Notes under the pieces: generated by a model
Told to the model about the DNA's origin: nothing
Database searches by the model: none
Seen by the model: the letters and a program-made list of their open reading frames with translations, nothing else
Part shown: positions 5,278 to 7,560 of the stretch, in pieces
Layout of the letters: the number at the start of each line of letters is the position of its first letter
Position numbering within the stretch: position 1 is the first letter of the stretch
Made by a program: the position numbers and the translations under genes
NCBI GenBank assembly: GCA_023424995.1
Contig: JAFADH010000206.1
Span: forward strand, 1-7,560
From: Bacillota bacterium
GTDB taxonomy: Bacteria > Bacillota > Clostridia > Lachnospirales > Lachnospiraceae
DNA length: 7,560 nucleotides
Direction of reading: 5' to 3'

Positions 5278-6963
5278 TTAAAGCTTGTATTTTTTAGTAG
5301 TATCCGCCAATTGTTTCATCTCTTTTGCATTCTCTTTCACACGGTCCGTGATCTGCGCACCGCCCAGAATACGCGACAATTCTTCGATGGCTTCTTCTTC
5401 GTCCAGTTCCCTGATCACAGTCTGCGTCGAAATTCCATCCGTTTCCTTCTCTATCACATAATGGGAATCAGCCATAGCAGCAATCTGTGCCAGATGGGTA
5501 ATACAGATGATCTGATGGTTTTTCGCAATTACGGAAAGCTGTTCGGAGACCTTCTGAGCTGTTCTTCCGCTGATGCCCACATCAATTTCATCAAAAATCA
5601 GAGTTTCAATTTCATCCTTATCTGCCAATACGGATTTGATCCCCAGCATGATTCTTGACAGCTCGCCGCCGGAAGCCACCCTGGATAACGGTTTTAACTT
5701 TTCTCCCGGATTCGTGGATATAATGAACTCCGCATCATCATAACCATTCGCCGTATAGTGATCCATCCGTTCAAAAATCATCTCAAATTTTACATCTAAA
5801 AAATTCAGCGCAACCAAAGCATCCCGTATCTTTATGGTAAGCTCCTTCGCTTTCTTCTGCCGGATCAGGGACAGCTTCTCCGACAGCTCCTTCAGCCTTG
5901 ATTCTGCCAGCGCCAGCGCCTTACCCAGCTTGTCCATGTATATATCAAAATCACGGTATTTATCTAATTTTTCTTCGCATTCCTGACAATGCCGGATTAC
6001 CTGCTCCAGGGTGTTCCCATATTTTGATTTCAGATGATTCACAAGATCAAGCCGTTTGGTAACCTCATTAAGCTCTTCCTCAGGATTATCCGTATCCGAC
6101 AGATATTGCGAGATATCCCGGTTAAGATCGTTCATCAGCGCATCGATGTCCGAAAGCTGGTTAAGGAAGCCGCTGATCGTTCCGTCATATTCTGCAAGCT
6201 TCATCAATAACCTGAGTGCTCTTCCGATGGAATCTCCGGCTGACGACGGCTCATAGCTTGTAAGCCGGTAGACATTCTGCAGTCCTTCCGAGATAGTATT
6301 GGCATTGGAAAGCTTCTTATACCGGATCGCAAGCTCTTCATCCTCTCCGGCAGTTAAATCAGCGTTCTTTATTTCATTTATCTCATACTCTAAGAATGAA
6401 ATCTCACGAAGCCGCTTCTCATCATCCATGCCGGATTGCTCATACTCAATTTTAATTCCGGTATATTCCTTATAGCTTTGCTCCAATTCCTGCTTTAAAC
6501 CGGCGATCTCATCCCTGGCGAACCGGTCCACGATCTCCATATGCTTTGTTTTATGTAAAAGAGATTGATGCTCATGCTGTCCGTGAATGTCAATCAACAA
6601 TGCCGCGACCTCGGTAAGTGCCGAAGCAGTCACGTTCTCACCGTTAATTTTGCATACGCTCCTGCCCATCATAATCTTTCTGGAGATGATGATCTGGTCG
6701 CCTTCCACGGGAATATCCAGTCTTCTCATAGCGGCATACACGGTCTCATCCTTCGTCTCGAAAACCAATTCCACCAGTGCATAGTCCGCACCGCTTCGAA
6801 CGATATCCTTATTCATCTTGGCACCCAGCGCAGCATTCACCGAACCGATAATAATGGATTTACCTGCACCGGTTTCACCGGACATAATATTAAGATGATC
6901 CTTAAAATATACTTCAACTTCATTAATAATGGCAAAATTCTTGACATGCAGGCTGACTAACAA
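5278..6963 (-). CDS. recN: DNA repair protein RecN, SMC-like ATPase
   Basis: RecN is a cytosolic SMC-family ATPase that gathers and holds DNA ends in double-strand break repair with RecA. With the TTG start at 6963 the protein is 561 residues (known members about 550-576), beginning MLVSLHVKNFAIINEVEVYF, the standard RecN N-terminus. Walker A is GETGAGKS (29-36); IHGQHEHQSLL (126-136) is a RecN hallmark. A long coiled-coil region spans about 150-380. The ABC signature SGGELSR is at 431-437, Walker B TLIFDEID at 454-461, the D-loop VGISGRTA follows, and the switch motif ITHLAQIAA is at 488-496. An in-frame ATG at 7089 would add 42 residues, but it has no ribosome site and the extension lacks family similarity, so it is rejected. 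argR, often found upstream of recN in Firmicutes, is absent here. A promoter and an SOS-like site lie upstream and a terminator follows. Confidence 0.97.
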   Translation of the reverse strand: MLVSLHVKNFAIINEVEVYFKDHLNIMSGETGAGKSIIIGSVNAALGAKMNKDIVRSGADYALVELVFETKDETVYAAMRRLDIPVEGDQIIISRKIMMGRSVCKINGENVTASALTEVAALLIDIHGQHEHQSLLHKTKHMEIVDRFARDEIAGLKQELEQSYKEYTGIKIEYEQSGMDDEKRLREISFLEYEINEIKNADLTAGEDEELAIRYKKLSNANTISEGLQNVYRLTSYEPSSAGDSIGRALRLLMKLAEYDGTISGFLNQLSDIDALMNDLNRDISQYLSDTDNPEEELNEVTKRLDLVNHLKSKYGNTLEQVIRHCQECEEKLDKYRDFDIYMDKLGKALALAESRLKELSEKLSLIRQKKAKELTIKIRDALVALNFLDVKFEMIFERMDHYTANGYDDAEFIISTNPGEKLKPLSRVASGGELSRIMLGIKSVLADKDEIETLIFDEIDVGISGRTAQKVSEQLSVIAKNHQIICITHLAQIAAMADSHYVIEKETDGISTQTVIRELDEEEAIEELSRILGGAQITDRVKENAKEMKQLADTTKKYKL

Positions 6964-6970
6964 CGAATCT

Positions 6971-6976
6971 ACCTCT
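6971..6976 (-). promoter_or_regulatory. recN ribosome binding site that selects the TTG start
   Basis: The minus strand reads AGAGGT, a 7-nt spacer and TTG at 6963. This is the only good Shine-Dalgarno match near the conserved N-terminus, and it places the start where RecN homologues begin (M-L-V-S-L-H-V). A TTG start suggests modest translation. Confidence 0.75.
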
Positions 6977-7044
6977 TTTCTGTAAAATAATATATATAAT
7001 TCAAATACGGCTGCAAACGGACCGCCTTCGCCATCTGTATATAT

Positions 7045-7062
7045 GTGCATATGTTCATTATA
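7045..7062 (-). promoter_or_regulatory. TATAAT with adjoining SOS-like half site upstream of recN
   Basis: The minus strand has a perfect TATAAT (plus 7057-7062) followed directly by GAACATATGCAC (plus 7045-7056). The Gram-positive LexA operator is GAAC-N4-GTTC; here the left half is exact and the right half, GCAC, matches two of four. No good -35 stands 16-18 bp upstream. The overlap of a -10 with a near-operator ahead of a repair gene is suggestive only. Confidence 0.3.
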
Positions 7063-7118
7063 CTGCATTACGGATGACACTCGGATCATATTTCAAAATA
7101 ATCGGATTTCTACCGTGG

Positions 7119-7147
7119 ATTGTATCATAAGGAATCATTATAATCAA
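7119..7147 (-). promoter_or_regulatory. Sigma-A promoter of recN
   Basis: TTGATT (plus 7142-7147), a 17-bp spacer and TACAAT (plus 7119-7124) on the minus strand, with TGA directly before the -10 making an extended -10. Transcription would start near 7112, giving a recN leader of about 150 nt. This also argues against the ATG at 7089 as start, since no ribosome site fits in between. Confidence 0.65.
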
Positions 7148-7163
7148 TCAAATCCTGTAATTC

Positions 7164-7179
7164 TTGTAGGAACCTACAA
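7164..7179. repeat. Inverted repeat upstream of recN promoter
   Basis: TTGTAGG and CCTACAA form perfect 7-bp arms around AA. The site lies 17 bp upstream of the predicted recN -35, a position suited to a regulator. The regulator is not recognisable; no U-tract supports a terminator. Confidence 0.45.
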
Positions 7180-7252
7180 AAATACGATGACACTTTCAAC
7201 GATATGCACGAATAAACAGATTGGCTTTGCATATATGTTCCTGATCCGGTTA

Positions 7253-7408
7253 TTATGTGTCAGAAAACCGGTGGTACATATCACACCACCGGTCATTCTG
7301 ATCATTCATTCTGCCATCTTTTCTTCTGTCATCTGCTACTTTATTATACCCGTCATATCCGTTATTATATCCATTATATCCGTTTCTGCGGTTATCACGA
7401 TATCTTGG
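7253..7408 (-). pseudogene. Out-of-frame Gly-Tyr-Asn-rich stretch behind the BIG2 gene
   Basis: One base out of phase with the BIG2 frame, the minus strand stays open for 51 codons to a TAA at 7253-7255. It reads DNRRNGYNGYNNGYDGYN and then a charged segment, DDRRKDGRMNDQNDRW. The repeats at 7343-7381 behave like coding repeats: unit lengths are multiples of three and the Gly codon varies synonymously (GGA/GGG). There is no start codon with a ribosome site, and a TAA at 7409-7411 closes the frame upstream, so it could only be read as a tail of the BIG2 protein after a one-base frameshift near 7397-7409. It may be a decayed tail, a sequencing error, or chance in an A/T-rich 3' region; the terminator hairpin overlaps it. 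Confidence 0.3.
7264..7293 (-). terminator. Intrinsic terminator after the BIG2 gene
   Basis: ACCGGTGGT at 7267-7275 and ACCACCGGT at 7285-7293 form a perfect 9-bp GC-rich stem with a 9-nt loop. In minus-strand RNA it is followed by UUUCUG, a short U-tract. It lies about 100 nt past the BIG2 stop and separates that gene from recN. Confidence 0.72.
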
Positions 7409-7560
7409 TTACCTTCAGCTTGCAGGTAAGCTTTCTTCCGTTAACGATTGCAGTTATATTCGCAGTACCGACCGCCCGTGAGCTGACATAACCGTTGGAG
7501 ATAACTGCAATGCTGGGATTATCGATGCTCCATTTTACCGCAGCAGTCGCACCTTCCACC
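7395..7560 (-). CDS. C-terminal end of a protein with a bacterial Ig-like (BIG2) domain (cut by right edge)
   Basis: The last 54 codons of a gene entering from the right edge read in the frame beginning GTG at 7559 and end in TGA at 7395-7397. They include VKWSIDNPSIAVISNGYVSS, then RAVGTANITAIVNGRKLTCKLKV. This is the BIG2 pattern: W-S-x-x-N-P-x-I-A, a short turn with N-G-Y-V, then V-G-T-A-x-I-T-A and a final beta-strand ending the protein. BIG2 domains occur in surface-exposed or secreted proteins and often sit at one end of larger enzymes or adhesins; the rest is outside the window, so no function is given. The protein ends very shortly after the domain (KVTKIS). Just behind the stop lies an open Gly-Tyr-Asn-rich stretch in another frame, and a terminator follows. 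Confidence 0.82.
   Translation of the reverse strand, partial: VEGATAAVKWSIDNPSIAVISNGYVSSRAVGTANITAIVNGRKLTCKLKVTKIS

Noticed and set aside
5221..5658. Plus-strand 145-codon frame opposite the recN C-terminus
   Set aside because: Antisense to conserved RecN motifs and begins inside the recN terminator; no domain seen.
6964..7089. Longer RecN starting at ATG 7089
   Set aside because: No Shine-Dalgarno site, start only about 23 nt from the predicted transcription start, and the added residues do not resemble RecN N-termini.
7395..7412. Programmed +1 frameshift joining BIG2 to the GYN tail
   Set aside because: The UGA context lacks the slippery codon and the upstream Shine-Dalgarno-like stimulator seen in prfB-type sites, so a plain frameshift or chance is more likely.
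7043..7491. Plus-strand frames of 128 and 78 codons at the right end
   Set aside because: No ribosome site; antisense to the recN promoter region, the terminator hairpin and the BIG2 frame. Their Ile/Ser-rich sequence reflects the GYN repeat read backwards.

Overview
The window reads as chromosomal DNA of an endospore-forming, low-to-moderate GC Firmicute. The best fit is a Clostridia member of the Lachnospiraceae type. This rests on protein content (an intact Spo0A, a SpoIVB S55 peptidase and a Gram-positive RecN), on the recN-spoIVB-spo0A order typical of spore-forming Firmicutes, on clear AGGAGG-type ribosome binding sites and on A/T-rich intergenic DNA. No species is assigned. Every supported gene lies on the minus strand, so transcription runs from the right edge to the left edge.

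From right to left in transcription order: (i) the last 54 codons of a protein ending in a bacterial Ig-like (BIG2) domain, followed by an intrinsic terminator; this 3' region also carries an out-of-frame, protein-like Gly-Tyr-Asn stretch. (ii) A regulatory stretch with a good sigma-A promoter and a partial SOS-like site leads into recN, whose start is best placed at a TTG. (iii) After a long-stem terminator comes spoIVB. (iv) A 544-bp A/T-rich region holds one perfect Spo0A box (TGTCGAA) and three sigma-A-like promoters in front of spo0A, which ends at a strong U-tract terminator. (v) gap (glyceraldehyde-3-phosphate dehydrogenase) has its own good promoter and a leader hairpin capped by a UUCG tetraloop. 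(vi) A 405-bp gap-pgk spacer carries a GC-rich hairpin and then a tandem array of sixteen 16-17-bp units that runs up to the pgk ribosome binding site. (vii) pgk (phosphoglycerate kinase) is cut by the left edge.

Functionally there are two blocks. recN (recombinational repair), spoIVB (the forespore signalling protease that triggers mother-cell sigma-K activation) and spo0A (master regulator of sporulation entry) form the repair/sporulation block. gap and pgk catalyse consecutive steps of lower glycolysis. The genes are ordinary core genes. The unexpected features are mostly non-coding: the tandem array in the pgk leader, the 0A box between candidate spo0A promoters, and the Gly-Tyr-Asn segment behind the BIG2 gene. 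I found no mobile element, CRISPR array, tRNA or rRNA.
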